Part shown: positions 34,769 to 43,819 of the stretch, one piece after another
How the letters are laid out: each line of letters begins with the position of its first letter
Position numbering within the stretch: the first letter of the stretch is position 1
Assembly: GCF_900111405.1 (NCBI RefSeq)
Contig: NZ_FOHJ01000002.1
Location: 251,631 to 315,630 of the forward strand
Source: Salinibacillus kushneri
Lineage (GTDB): Bacteria > Bacillota > Bacilli > Bacillales > Alkalibacillaceae
Direction of reading: 5' to 3'
Length of the DNA stretch: 64,000 bases
Notes under the pieces: generated by a model
What the model was told of the DNA's origin: nothing
Databases searched by the model: none
What the model saw: only the letters and a program-made list of their open reading frames with translations
Translations under genes and position numbers: made by a program

Positions 34769-35512
34769 ATGGAGCAATTATTAAAGCTCGAAAACGTTTT
34801 TGGAGGATATACACAAAAGCATGTTTTAAAAGGAATATCTTTTGATGTGCGTCCACACGAAATTGTGGGGTTAATTGGCCTAAATGGAGCTGGAAAGAGT
34901 ACTTCCATTAGGCATATTATTGGTCTGATGGAGCCTAAAAAAGGGGCTATATCCATTAATGGAAAAACTTATCAGCAAAATCCCGAAGATTATCGAAAGC
35001 AATTTGCCTATATACCAGAAATGCCTGTTTTATATGAAGAATTAACGTTATATGAACATCTGCGACTTACCGCCATGGCTTATGATATCCCTGAAGATGA
35101 ATTTGAAAAAAGGATTCAGCCTCTATTAAAGGAATTTCGCTTAGAGAAAAAGTTAAAATGGTTCCCTGTTCATTTTTCAAAGGGAATGAGACAAAAGGTC
35201 ATGATTATGTGTGCCTTTCTTATTGAGCCTTCACTATATATTGTAGACGAGCCTTTTGTGGGACTGGATCCTTTAGGTATTCAATCCTATTTACAAATGA
35301 TGGATGATATGAAACAACAGGGAGCTGGTGTACTTATGTCTACCCATATTTTATCTACTGCAGAACGTTATTGCGATCGCTTTGTTATATTGCATGATGG
35401 AGAAGTACGGGCCAAGGGAACCTTAACAGAGCTTAGAGAAGAATTCCAAATGCCTGATGCAACATTAGATGATCTTTATATTCAATTGACAAAGGAAGAT
35501 CAACATGTTTGA
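34769..35512 (+). CDS. ecsA: ABC transporter ATPase EcsA
   Basis: 247-aa ATPase of the Ecs transporter, which in B. subtilis is needed for normal protein secretion, competence and intramembrane proteolysis by RasP. Walker A GLNGAGKST, signature FSKGMRQKV, Walker B YIVDEPFVGLDP, switch STHILSTAERY. GGTAGGGATG precedes the ATG. Overlaps ecsB by 8 nt. Upstream sequence holds the promoter and the divergent RNA gene. Confidence 0.95.
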   Translation: MEQLLKLENVFGGYTQKHVLKGISFDVRPHEIVGLIGLNGAGKSTSIRHIIGLMEPKKGAISINGKTYQQNPEDYRKQFAYIPEMPVLYEELTLYEHLRLTAMAYDIPEDEFEKRIQPLLKEFRLEKKLKWFPVHFSKGMRQKVMIMCAFLIEPSLYIVDEPFVGLDPLGIQSYLQMMDDMKQQGAGVLMSTHILSTAERYCDRFVILHDGEVRAKGTLTELREEFQMPDATLDDLYIQLTKEDQHV

Positions 35513-36737
35513 TGCGAATGAGTTATGGAAGAAACGATTAGGTGCCCATTTAAAAGAAACTGGGCGGTATATGCGTCTTATTTTTAATGACCATTTAGCT
35601 TTTGCATTGCTGTTCTTTATAGCTGCGTTTGCTTACTTTTATCAACAATGGCTTGAGAACCTTCCAGAAGGCTTTCCTGTTGCATGGGTAATGGGGATTG
35701 TTCTGGGACTGTTGTTAACGCACAGTCCTGTTCGAACACTTTTACAGGAAGCTGATACAGTGTTTTTGCTGCCTGCAGAGCATAAAATGAATCGCTATTT
35801 TCTTAAAGCATTTTGGTACAGTTTTTTTATTCAGCTTTATTATCTGGCATTAGGGTTTGCTGCTTTAAGTCCGCTTTATTTAACGGCTTACCCTTACCGG
35901 GGAGTTAAGTGGCTTCTATATCTTGCTGTTATCCTAATAGTCCTCAAAATATGGAATCTTTTGATTAGCTGGTGGCTTTTAAAGGAGAGAGACATTCAGT
36001 ACCGCCGTATGGACGCTTTCATACGTTTAGTGTTAAATATTTTCGTTTTACGTTTCTTTTTATTAGGTGATGCAGTTCTTTATGTCAGTATCATGACGAT
36101 TATTTTTGTAGGATATTTCCTGTGGATGTATCAAGTTTATAGCAAAAAACAGGGTGTTGCCTGGGATATGCTTATTGAAAAAGAAGAAGCCAGTATGCAG
36201 GCATTTTATCGATTAGCCAATATGTTTACAGATGTACCACACTTAAAGAAGAGAGCAAAGAAACGCCATTTGATTGTCCGTATGTTCACACAATCTGTTC
36301 CTTTTAAACAACAAGAGACGTTTGCGTATTTATATCGCATTACCTTTGTTCGCAGCAGTGATTATTTAGGCATGTATGTAAGACTGTTTCTTATTGCCAT
36401 CTTTTTCATATTTTGGATACCCAATATTTGGTTTAAGCTCGTATTTGCTTTGCTATTTATATATTTAAGTGGATTCCAGCTTATTTCCCTTTGGAATCAT
36501 CACAAAACGATTGACTGGATTGATTTGTACCCTCTTCCCAAAAAAGTAAGGAGGCAATCATTACAACAATTTTTGCAGTTTGTCATGCTTATGAAAACAT
36601 TTATTTTAGGAGTAGTCATGTTTTGGGCGGCTACATGGCAGGAAATGCTGATATTATGGATTGTAGGCGGATTATTTACTCTTGCATTTGTGAATACATA
36701 TGTTAAGAGCAGACTGGAACGAAGACAAACAGTATAA
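35505..36737 (+). CDS. ecsB: ABC transporter permease EcsB
   Basis: 410-aa membrane subunit of Ecs with about nine hydrophobic segments, at 26-44, 55-70 and further blocks between residues 95 and 405. Family-typical cytoplasmic stretch between the two membrane halves (PHLKKRAKKRHLIVRMF). The ATG overlaps the ecsA stop, 8 nt after AAAGGA. Substrate of Ecs is unknown; loss of Ecs raises the level of certain membrane peptides. Confidence 0.93.
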   Translation: MFDANELWKKRLGAHLKETGRYMRLIFNDHLAFALLFFIAAFAYFYQQWLENLPEGFPVAWVMGIVLGLLLTHSPVRTLLQEADTVFLLPAEHKMNRYFLKAFWYSFFIQLYYLALGFAALSPLYLTAYPYRGVKWLLYLAVILIVLKIWNLLISWWLLKERDIQYRRMDAFIRLVLNIFVLRFFLLGDAVLYVSIMTIIFVGYFLWMYQVYSKKQGVAWDMLIEKEEASMQAFYRLANMFTDVPHLKKRAKKRHLIVRMFTQSVPFKQQETFAYLYRITFVRSSDYLGMYVRLFLIAIFFIFWIPNIWFKLVFALLFIYLSGFQLISLWNHHKTIDWIDLYPLPKKVRRQSLQQFLQFVMLMKTFILGVVMFWAATWQEMLILWIVGGLFTLAFVNTYVKSRLERRQTV

Positions 36738-36761
36738 TTTTAGGTTTAAAGGAATGATCAT

Positions 36762-37475
36762 ATGCAAGATTATGAACAGGACGTACTTAAAGAAGCTTTG
36801 AAATGGAAGCGAAAGATGAAAAGAAAATCTTCCCTTGTACAAAAGGCGTCAAAATCCGTACAAACCAAAATCAATCAAAAAATTCCAGATCAAGCCCATA
36901 AAGTGATTACAGAGAGCATTCGTAAGATGATTGAAGTATCCTTAACTAGTTCAGCCTACATTTATAAAGTGGATGTCAATCCTGATTGGGGATTTCAAAA
37001 AAGGGAACAGGAAATTAAAGATCGATTACAAAAGTATCGGAATACAGCTACCATTGAAGGTGCAGGTACAGGCGCAGGTGGTATTTTCTTAGGAATGGCT
37101 GATTTTCCAATGCTTTTGAGCATTAAGATGAAATTTTTATTTGATACTGGCCAGCTTTATGGAATGAACGTGAAAAATTATGAAGAACGAATGTTTTTAC
37201 TTCACTTATTTATGCTTGCATTTTCAAGTGATAATAGTCGAGCACGTGTCTTACATCGAGTCGCCCACTGGGAACAGGAAAAGGAAAATTGGGTGGATAT
37301 TGATTGGAGAGAGCTGCAGCAGGAATACAGAGATACCATTGATTTCGTTAAAATGATGCAATTAATCCCGGGTTTTGGTGCTGTGGTTGGTGCGTGGGCC
37401 AATTCTCGGTTATTAAATCAGCTTGGGGAGACAGCTATGAATGGGTATCGTCTAAGACTGTTAGATGAAAAATAA
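36762..37475 (+). CDS. ecsC: EcsC family protein
   Basis: 237 aa; third gene of the ecs operon, 24 nt after ecsB. The Gly-rich, hydrophobic core GAGTGAGGIFLGMADFPMLL and the second one near the C-terminus (LIPGFGAVVGAWANSRLLNQ) are typical of the EcsC family. No catalytic motif recognised, and its role in the Ecs system is undefined. Shares a bidirectional terminator with yhaA. Confidence 0.92.
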   Translation: MQDYEQDVLKEALKWKRKMKRKSSLVQKASKSVQTKINQKIPDQAHKVITESIRKMIEVSLTSSAYIYKVDVNPDWGFQKREQEIKDRLQKYRNTATIEGAGTGAGGIFLGMADFPMLLSIKMKFLFDTGQLYGMNVKNYEERMFLLHLFMLAFSSDNSRARVLHRVAHWEQEKENWVDIDWRELQQEYRDTIDFVKMMQLIPGFGAVVGAWANSRLLNQLGETAMNGYRLRLLDEK

Positions 37476-37523
37476 GTAGTGAGTTTACCAGTACACTTTG
37501 AAAAAAGTAAAAGGTATATGAAA

Positions 37524-37551
37524 AAAGAGCATCGCGTAATGATGCTCTTTT
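37524..37551. terminator. Bidirectional terminator between ecsC and yhaA
   Basis: AAGAGCATC / GATGCTCTT stem with an 8-nt loop, A-run on one side and T-run on the other, between convergent genes. Confidence 0.85.
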
Positions 37552-37560
37552 ACATGTTTC

Positions 37561-38733
37561 CTAATGCTCTTCCTGGTAGCTTCTAAAGGCTTGTAATAAG
37601 GTTTTTGCATCTAAGGGTAAAGCTCTTTCATCAAAATCAAATTTCGGATGATGATGCGGGTAATTATCTCTTTCTTTTTGAGCTCCTGTAAAGTAAAAGG
37701 CTCCTGGCTTTTCTAGTAAGTAATAGGCAAAATCTTCGCCTGTCATAGATGGTTCAATTTCTTCCGTATTATCAATTCCAGGTACTTTCTTGCCATCCTT
37801 CAAAATCATTTCCGCTTCTTTGGGATGATTAACGACCGGTGGATAGCCTTTGAAATAGTTGAAATCATGGTTTGCTTCATAGGGGATGCAGACACTTTCC
37901 ACAATTTTTTTCATTTGGTCAATGATTTCATTTTGAACATCAGTATCGAATGTTCGCACGGTTCCAACTAGCTTGGCTGAATCCGCGATAATGTTGAATG
38001 CTTGCCCTGCTTCAAACGTTCCGACTGTTATAACCCCGGTTTTCAGAGGATCAATCCGGCGACTCAAAATCTGCTGTAATTGTGTGACAAGTTGAGAGGT
38101 GATAACGATAGCATCTTTTGTTTGATGAGGCTTAGCTCCGTGACCGCCTTTTCCTTTAATTTTAATTTCAAAGCGATCAGCACCTGCCATAAAGTTACCT
38201 TTAGATGTATGTAAGACGCCAAGGGGGGTATCTGTCCATAAATGTGTCCCAAATACAGCATCTACATCTTCTAATACTCCTGCTTCAATCATTGGCTTTG
38301 CCCCACCTGGAGCATATTCTTCAGCCGGCTGATGGATAAATACGATTGTCCCTGGGAGTTGTTCCTGGAAAGGGAGTACTGCTTTGGCCAGTCCTAGCAA
38401 TGCTGCCGTATGTCCATCATGTCCACAAGCGTGCATCACACCGGGAACCTTGGATTTATAGGTTACGTCATTTTCTTCCTGGATGGGTAATGCGTCAAAA
38501 TCAGCTCGTAAAGCAACGGTTTTACCTGGTTTGCCTCCATTTAGCTTAGCTATTACTCCATAGCCACCAATCTTTGTTTGATAGGGAATACCTAACTTTT
38601 CATAATAATCCGCAATAAACTGTGCTGTTTTTTCCTCCTGAAAAGAAAGCTCCGGATATTGATGAAGGTGTCTTCGGATTTGGACCATCTCGTCAAATAA
38701 ATCATCAACAGCTTGAAAAATATTTTCCCACAT
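37561..38733 (-). CDS. yhaA: M20-family amidohydrolase YhaA
   Basis: 390-aa metal-dependent amidohydrolase (M20D). Metal-binding motifs MHACGHDGHTA (about residue 103), the Glu pair in HQPAEEYAPGG (about 138) and the C-terminal PHHHPKFDFDERAL. Homologues remove acyl groups from amino acids or thiazole/auxin-like amides; YhaA's substrate is not known. Member of a B. subtilis-like order ecsC-yhaA. Confidence 0.92.
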   Translation of the reverse strand: MWENIFQAVDDLFDEMVQIRRHLHQYPELSFQEEKTAQFIADYYEKLGIPYQTKIGGYGVIAKLNGGKPGKTVALRADFDALPIQEENDVTYKSKVPGVMHACGHDGHTAALLGLAKAVLPFQEQLPGTIVFIHQPAEEYAPGGAKPMIEAGVLEDVDAVFGTHLWTDTPLGVLHTSKGNFMAGADRFEIKIKGKGGHGAKPHQTKDAIVITSQLVTQLQQILSRRIDPLKTGVITVGTFEAGQAFNIIADSAKLVGTVRTFDTDVQNEIIDQMKKIVESVCIPYEANHDFNYFKGYPPVVNHPKEAEMILKDGKKVPGIDNTEEIEPSMTGEDFAYYLLEKPGAFYFTGAQKERDNYPHHHPKFDFDERALPLDAKTLLQAFRSYQEEH

Positions 38734-38777
38734 AAGAATCTCCTCTCACATATATTAGGTAAATTATAACAAAACTA

Positions 38778-38821
38778 ATGCCTGTTCCCCAATTATTAAA
38801 GTGGGGTAAACAGGCATTTTT
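38778..38821 (-). terminator. Terminator of the ferritin-like gene
   Basis: TGCCTGTTTACCCC / GGGGAACAGGCA stem with A/T-rich loop, located 4 bases beyond the ferritin-like stop on the minus strand. Confidence 0.8.
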
Positions 38822-38824
38822 GAC

Positions 38825-39250
38825 TTACACATCTTTCAGTAGACGCTGTATTTCTTCTTTGTGATGGGTTTCATCTGCTATCATATCCTCAAGTTTAACG
38901 ACTAATTCCGTATATCCTAATTCATCAGCTTGCCTCTTACGGGTCTCGTATCTCTCTATGGTATCAATTTCGGATTGTAAAGCTTCTTCAAGCATTTCCC
39001 GTACATTGTCCAGCTGTTTGACTTCTTTTGGAGTTGTAGTAGGTTCACCACCTAGCGTTTTAATTTTTTCTGATAAGTATAAGGCGTGCCCTGATTCATC
39101 CTCTATTTCACCTTCAAAAAAAGGTTTTAGCACCTGTCTATATAACCCTGATACTACAGCAGCATCATAGGTGTACATAATCATTGCGGCATACTCATTA
39201 GCCAAATCTTTATTCAATCCTTCAATAAGTTCCTTCTGCTTTGCATCCAT
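38825..39250 (-). CDS. Ferritin-like di-iron protein
   Basis: 141-aa four-helix protein. Helix motifs LANEYAAMIMYTYDA, EIEDESGHALYLSEKI (ExxH), LQSEIDTIERYETR and MIADETHHKEEI (ExxH) give the two ExxH plus single Glu ligands of a ferritin/bacterioferritin-type di-iron site. Could store or oxidise iron; annotated in many Bacillales as bacterioferritin or Dps-like. No haem-binding Met is obvious. No Fur or PerR box recognised upstream. Confidence 0.8.
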   Translation of the reverse strand: MDAKQKELIEGLNKDLANEYAAMIMYTYDAAVVSGLYRQVLKPFFEGEIEDESGHALYLSEKIKTLGGEPTTTPKEVKQLDNVREMLEEALQSEIDTIERYETRKRQADELGYTELVVKLEDMIADETHHKEEIQRLLKDV

Positions 39251-39733
39251 GAGTTATTCACCCTTTCTTATGACAAAATTTGATTTCATTATTACATTTC
39301 CCTTGTCAATATGGATTTAAACAATTCCAGGAATGATTTTCGACAAGGCTGTTTTTGCATCGTTTATTGCCCTTTCGCAGGTGAAATACACTACGCTTTC
39401 CACTGGAGTCTCCCAGACCGCCCGCGGAAAGCGAGCGCACTGGACGGAAATTAACACTAATGTTTACAAGAGCCTTTAAAAAGAACCTTTGACAATGACT
39501 ATCTATTTTATTTGTTCTATTAGAAGAATCGATAGCCTTAGCTTTAAAAATCAGACTCGAGACGGAGAAGGAAACCTACTATTGTTTGTTCTATGATATC
39601 GAAACATCGTTTATGCTTGGGATAAACATTAAAAATTGTACACAAATCTTGTTAAAAGATAATCAGGGATAGAAAAAGAAGGAATTTTGTCGTTTTTATA
39701 TAATAGTATTGTTATGGAAAGAAGAGGGTGAAT
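39251..39733. other. Intergenic region upstream of liaF
   Basis: 483 bases without a credible gene. It holds the repeat at 39385-39446 and, closer to liaF, AT-rich DNA in which I see no convincing LiaR box or promoter. Confidence 0.5.
39385..39446. repeat. Bacillales-type intergenic inverted repeat
   Basis: GCTTTCC (39395-39401) and GGAAAGC (39426-39432) enclose a GC-rich stretch (TCTCCCAGACCGCCC), flanked by ACACTACG and GCGCACTGG. The composition is far more GC-rich than the surroundings. It resembles dispersed elements common in Bacillus and Oceanobacillus genomes; single copy in this window. Confidence 0.5.
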
Positions 39734-40501
39734 ATGAAATCAAGAGGTTCAGTTACGATTCTTTTATCATTTATCTTAATAACGGTTGGCATTATCCTGT
39801 TTTTGGAAAATTTTAATATAATTTCCGTGGAAATATCTAATGTAATTGCCAGAAACTGGCCGATACTCTTTGTTATTTTGGGATTAAAGTGGTTTATCGA
39901 CAGCTTTCGGACAAATAAAGGAGGGAGCTGGGCGTTTGGCTCATTTTTAGCCATCTATGGATTGCTGGTGGTCTTAGGCAATTATGATATCATCTCGTTC
40001 GACTTCGGAGATATATGGGAGTTATGGCCGTTACTCCTGATTTATATTGGATTGCATTTTTTATTTTTTACCAATAGGAAATATAAAAAAGGGCACGGAG
40101 TAAAAGTAACCATTGATTCTGATCATAGCAGGATGAAAAATAATCATTCATTTGTCGGTTCACATAGTTTTAATGAAGAAAATTGGACAGTAGAGCCTTT
40201 GGATATATGGTCAGGTGTGGGAGATTATTATTTTGATTTTACGAAAGCCTATATTCCAAATACGAATACACCTATTACAGTTCGCGGGTGGATAGGTGAT
40301 ATACGTATGCTTTTGCCTGAGGATTTACCTTTTAAGGTTGATGCAACGACAAATGTAGGGGAAATCAAGGTTTTAGACCAGGAGGCAAGTGGTATGACGA
40401 AAAATCTCACATTTCAATCATCTGATTATGGTCAGGCAGCCCAAAAACTGACCATTCAACTTGACCTTCAGGTTGGAGATATTCGTATTGATCGTGTATA
40501 G
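39734..40501 (+). CDS. liaF: LiaF, membrane regulator of the LiaFSR system
   Basis: 255 aa. Four hydrophobic helices in the first ~115 residues, then a soluble C-terminal domain (VEPLDIWSGVGDYYFDFTKAY, ITVRGWIGDIRMLLPEDLPF) typical of LiaF/VraT. LiaF inhibits the LiaRS two-component system until the membrane or lipid II cycle is disturbed. ATG 39734 follows GAGGGTG; a GTG 6 nt upstream is also possible. First gene of liaFSR. Confidence 0.92.
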   Translation: MKSRGSVTILLSFILITVGIILFLENFNIISVEISNVIARNWPILFVILGLKWFIDSFRTNKGGSWAFGSFLAIYGLLVVLGNYDIISFDFGDIWELWPLLLIYIGLHFLFFTNRKYKKGHGVKVTIDSDHSRMKNNHSFVGSHSFNEENWTVEPLDIWSGVGDYYFDFTKAYIPNTNTPITVRGWIGDIRMLLPEDLPFKVDATTNVGEIKVLDQEASGMTKNLTFQSSDYGQAAQKLTIQLDLQVGDIRIDRV

Positions 40502-40513
40502 GAGAGAAGGGGA

Positions 40514-41554
40514 ATGTTTCATAAACTAAATAATTTGCGATTTCAAATCGTTCGTACACAATTTCAAACCATCTATTTTTCGCTGTTAGTCATTGCTTGT
40601 GTTTTATTTTTTACTTATGCGATTTTAAGTCCGGATTGGTTAAGTCTTGAATCTATCTTTTTCAGTCTTCTATTAATCAGTCTATTTATGACTCCTATTG
40701 CTATTTACGTTAGTTTTCATTATGCGGGTCATGTTAAGGAAAGAATGGATGGAATTTCGGTCTTGATTTCTCAGCTTTCAAAAGGGAGATATGGAGCCCG
40801 AATCGTTGATAAAGAATATAAGGAAACAGGCGATGAAATTCATCACATTGCGAATGATTTAAATGGACTAGCGGATAAGATGCAGAGTCAAGTAAAATCT
40901 TTACAACGTATGGCTGATGAGAAAAATGATTTTGCTCAGGAGGCACATAAAGTCGCTACAATGGAAGAAAGACAGAGGCTGGCAAGGGATTTACATGATG
41001 CAGTCAGTCAGCAGTTATTCGCTTTGACTATGATGTCCCAGGCCACAGTAAAACTGCTGAATAAAGATCCTGAAAAGGCAATGCATCAAATGAAAGAGAT
41101 TTCCCAGATGGCGCTGCAAGCCCAAACGGAAATGCGAGCGCTTTTACTTCATTTACGCCCTGTACACCTGTCAGGAGAATCTTTACAAACAGGAATTGCT
41201 AAACTCGTTGAAGAGTTAAAACAAAGGTGTTCGATTAATTTTGATTTAAAATTGGATGATTCCTTGCGCTTATTAAAAGGAACTGAGGAACAGCTATTTC
41301 GAATGGTACAGGAAGTCCTGTCCAATATCCTCCGCCATGCTCAGGCGAAATCCGTTTCTATAAAGCGGGAAGAAAGCATATCTCTTTATATTCGCGATGA
41401 CGGGATTGGATTTAATGTAAATGAGAAAATGGAAAATCAAGCCTCATATGGATTGAAAACATTAAAAGAGCGTACGGAAGAGCTTGGGGGCTCATTTATT
41501 ATCAGGTCTAAAGAGGGAGAAGGTACATATAGTAATATACGGATACCACTCTAG
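40514..41554 (+). CDS. liaS: Sensor histidine kinase LiaS
   Basis: 346-aa NarL-type (HisKA_3) kinase. Two membrane helices with a very short loop (residues ~20-70), HAMP linker, the phosphorylated His in RLARDLHDAVSQQLFALTMM, and the ATPase motifs RMVQEVLSNILRHAQAKSV and DDGIGF. The tiny extracellular loop marks an intramembrane-sensing kinase, consistent with control by LiaF. Follows liaF by 12 nt. Confidence 0.94.
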   Translation: MFHKLNNLRFQIVRTQFQTIYFSLLVIACVLFFTYAILSPDWLSLESIFFSLLLISLFMTPIAIYVSFHYAGHVKERMDGISVLISQLSKGRYGARIVDKEYKETGDEIHHIANDLNGLADKMQSQVKSLQRMADEKNDFAQEAHKVATMEERQRLARDLHDAVSQQLFALTMMSQATVKLLNKDPEKAMHQMKEISQMALQAQTEMRALLLHLRPVHLSGESLQTGIAKLVEELKQRCSINFDLKLDDSLRLLKGTEEQLFRMVQEVLSNILRHAQAKSVSIKREESISLYIRDDGIGFNVNEKMENQASYGLKTLKERTEELGGSFIIRSKEGEGTYSNIRIPL

Positions 41555-41566
41555 GGGGAAGAAAAT

Positions 41567-42211
41567 ATGGAGAATCAAATCAAAGTATTAGTTGTGGATG
41601 ACCATGAGGTAGTTCGCAAGGGAATATCAACTTATTTAATGACAGAAGATGGGATAGAAGTTGCAGGTGAGGCAACTAGTGGGGAAGAGGGCTGCGAGCT
41701 CGCAAGAAAGGAGCAGCCAGATGTTATCTTAATGGACTTAATTATGAAAGATGGCAATGGAATTGAAGCTACGAAAAAGATTATGTCTTTTCTCCCCCAA
41801 AGTAAAATCATTATTCTAACCAGTTATTATGATGACGAGAAAGTCTTTCCTGCCCTTGAAGCAGGAGCATTTAGTTATATGTTAAAAACCTCTTCTGCTG
41901 ATGAAATTGTTGAAGCGATAAAAAAAGCTGTAAGAGGAGAAAATGTCATTGAATCAAAGGTTGCCAGTAAAATGATGAATCGTTTTAGACAACAACAGCA
42001 ACTTCCCCATCTAGAATTAACTGAACGTGAACTGGAAGTTTTGATATGTATTGGAAATGGACTTACCAATCAGGAAATAAGTGAGAAGCTATATATTGGA
42101 ATTAAAACAGTGAAAACTCATGTAAGCAATATACTTAGTAAGCTTGATGTTCAGGGCCGGACTCAAGCGGCTGTATATGCGCATCGTAATGGTTTGATGG
42201 TCGATTCATAA
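41567..42211 (+). CDS. liaR: Response regulator LiaR
   Basis: 214-aa NarL/FixJ response regulator. Receiver domain with acidic pocket VDDHEV, phospho-acceptor Asp in VILMDLIMKDG, and Lys in YMLKTSSADE; C-terminal LuxR-type helix-turn-helix (LTERELEVLICIGNGLTNQE, IGIKTVKTHVSNIL). Last gene of liaFSR. No liaIH genes are adjacent, so the targets must be elsewhere. Confidence 0.95.
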   Translation: MENQIKVLVVDDHEVVRKGISTYLMTEDGIEVAGEATSGEEGCELARKEQPDVILMDLIMKDGNGIEATKKIMSFLPQSKIIILTSYYDDEKVFPALEAGAFSYMLKTSSADEIVEAIKKAVRGENVIESKVASKMMNRFRQQQQLPHLELTERELEVLICIGNGLTNQEISEKLYIGIKTVKTHVSNILSKLDVQGRTQAAVYAHRNGLMVDS

Positions 42212-42314
42212 TGATTGTTTCTCCTATACCAAAGATAGTATGTTATGATAAGATAGACTTTAGGATTTTACCATATATAGAATATCATGACGTTTCAGTG
42301 AGGGGATATTACAT

Positions 42315-42740
42315 ATGAAAACCACCAGGACTGAAGAAAATCTACTTTTATTCATCTGGGGTGTAGCATTTATTGCTACCTGTGGAAGCTTGTTTTATTC
42401 TGAGGTCATGCAATTTGAGCCATGTAAATTGTGCTGGTTTCAACGTATTTTGATGTATCCACTTGTAATCATTATTGGTACAGCTACTATAAAAAAAGAT
42501 GTTAATATAGCCATTCCTGGGTTTATCCTAAGTGTGATTGGGGCTCCTTTGGCACTCTATCATTACTTTATTCAAAAGGTAGGCCATGCTGGTGCTAATT
42601 TTTGTGGACAAGGAGCATCATGTACAGCTGAGTATGTTAATTACTTTGGCTTTATCACGATACCTTTTCTATCATTAATAGCTTTTACAGCTATAATCAT
42701 TCTATTTATCGTAATCTTTGTAAAAAGAAGGGGGCGTTAG
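42315..42740 (+). CDS. bdbC: Thiol-disulfide oxidoreductase BdbC (DsbB-like)
   Basis: 141-aa four-helix membrane protein of the DsbB/BdbC family, which passes electrons from secreted thiol oxidases to quinone. Two redox Cys pairs: CKLC (residues ~37-40, in EPCKLCWFQRILMYP) and the loop Cys in NFCGQGASCTAEY. Followed after 3 nt by a thioredoxin-like gene that may be its partner. In B. subtilis BdbC works with BdbD, and is needed for competence pili and disulfide-bonded secreted peptides. Confidence 0.92.
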   Translation: MKTTRTEENLLLFIWGVAFIATCGSLFYSEVMQFEPCKLCWFQRILMYPLVIIIGTATIKKDVNIAIPGFILSVIGAPLALYHYFIQKVGHAGANFCGQGASCTAEYVNYFGFITIPFLSLIAFTAIIILFIVIFVKRRGR

Positions 42741-42743
42741 AAC

Positions 42744-43151
42744 ATGAAGAAAATCTTAATTATAGGCGGAATCATTGTTGTTTTATTCGGTGTACTCATT
42801 GCCGTCGTTCAATATCAAAAATCTGATCTTTATGGAAATCAAATCACACCAGATAATCTACAGCAATCCTTAGATAATAGTGAGAACAAAACCATTTATT
42901 TTTACAGCCCGGAATGTCCTCATTGCCAGAAGGCGACCCCGATTGTCGTCCCCCTTGCAGAGGATTTAGGGGTTAACTTGGAAAAGGTAAATGTTCTTGA
43001 ATATAATGAAGCTTTCGAACAATTTGGCATTGAGTATACACCTACCATTGTCCGTTATGAAGATGGAAAAGAAGTAAAAAGATTTGTTGGGGCTAGTAAA
43101 GAAGAAGATTATCGTAACTTTTTTGAACAAAACGTTCTAGATGACCAGTAA
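42744..43151 (+). CDS. Membrane-anchored thioredoxin-like protein with CPHC site
   Basis: 135 aa: an N-terminal membrane anchor (ILIIGGIIVVLFGVLIAVV), then a short thioredoxin fold with the active site SPECPHCQKA. CPHC is the DsbA-type dipeptide and suggests an oxidase, though the fold is shorter than DsbA/BdbD; the cis-Pro region is IEYTPTIVRY. Translated 3 nt after bdbC, so probably BdbC's redox partner; this is inference from position. Confidence 0.82.
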   Translation: MKKILIIGGIIVVLFGVLIAVVQYQKSDLYGNQITPDNLQQSLDNSENKTIYFYSPECPHCQKATPIVVPLAEDLGVNLEKVNVLEYNEAFEQFGIEYTPTIVRYEDGKEVKRFVGASKEEDYRNFFEQNVLDDQ

Positions 43152-43159
43152 CAGATAGT

Positions 43160-43224
43160 AAGCATGAGGCAGGGACAAAAGTTTTTTTATCAAAGAAAAC
43201 TTTTCCCACCATCATGCTTTTTTT
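43160..43224 (+). terminator. Terminator, short form of the fold-back repeat
   Basis: Long stem AGCATGA.GG..GGGA.AAAAGTTTT / AAAACTTTT.CCC.CC.TCATGCT and eight T. Its GGGAC..AAA and TCAAAG..ACTTTTCCCA segments match the termini of the long repeats at 5526 and 49646, so this looks like the same family without the middle. Confidence 0.8.
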
Positions 43225-43318
43225 AATATAGGAAAATAAAAATCTTCTTTAGCTTTAGTCGAATCCGTACGTCGCTAAATGAGGGCTTCAGTCTTTTGTA
43301 CGGAATAACATTTGTTTG

Positions 43319-43819
43319 TTAATCTACTACCATTGAATAAGCAGTTACGTAAGATGGACCTGCGCTATAGGAAGGTCTTTCCTGGTTCTTTTCGGATTGA
43401 TTTTGATGAGCTCTGGCAAAGGACTGGGAATTTTTCCAATCATGAAACCTTTTCTCATTCTCCCATTGAGTAAGAATGATATAGGTGTTTCCGTGGACGG
43501 GCCTTAATACTCGAATAGCTTGAAAACCAGGCATTTCTTCAATTTTTCCCTGGCGATTTAAGAAGTGATCTTCAAAAATAGGGCGTCCTTCATCTGTCAC
43601 AGGAATATTATTCATAACAACATAGCCTTCTTCCTTCATTTCCCCTACAGAGTCAACGGTTTCATAGGTGCGTTCTTCTGAAAATACATCATCATTATTT
43701 CCTTCATAGTATGCCAGTCCGTTTGTGGCGTTTTGCATAATCAGGATGTTGGCTTCAGGATGATCCTGCTTTATTTTTTGAAGGTATTCCAAAGTTCCAA
43801 TGGTCATAAGTACTTTCAT
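43319..43819 (-). CDS. hmoB: Heme-degrading monooxygenase HmoB
   Basis: 166 aa, same length as B. subtilis HmoB (YhgC). The C-terminal ABM/IsdG-like ferredoxin fold has FQAIRVLRPVHGNTYIILTQ and WENEKRFHDWKNSQSFARAH, with the His and Trp expected near the haem; the N-terminal half is the extra domain of HmoB. Degrades haem, which fits its place beside pbpF and the haem biosynthesis genes. Divergent from pbpF. Confidence 0.9.
   Translation of the reverse strand: MKVLMTIGTLEYLQKIKQDHPEANILIMQNATNGLAYYEGNNDDVFSEERTYETVDSVGEMKEEGYVVMNNIPVTDEGRPIFEDHFLNRQGKIEEMPGFQAIRVLRPVHGNTYIILTQWENEKRFHDWKNSQSFARAHQNQSEKNQERPSYSAGPSYVTAYSMVVD

Noticed and set aside
43226-43318. CCGTAC/GTACGG inverted repeat before the hmoB stop as a terminator
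   Set aside because: Arms of 6 bp are separated by about 40 bases and lack a T-run.
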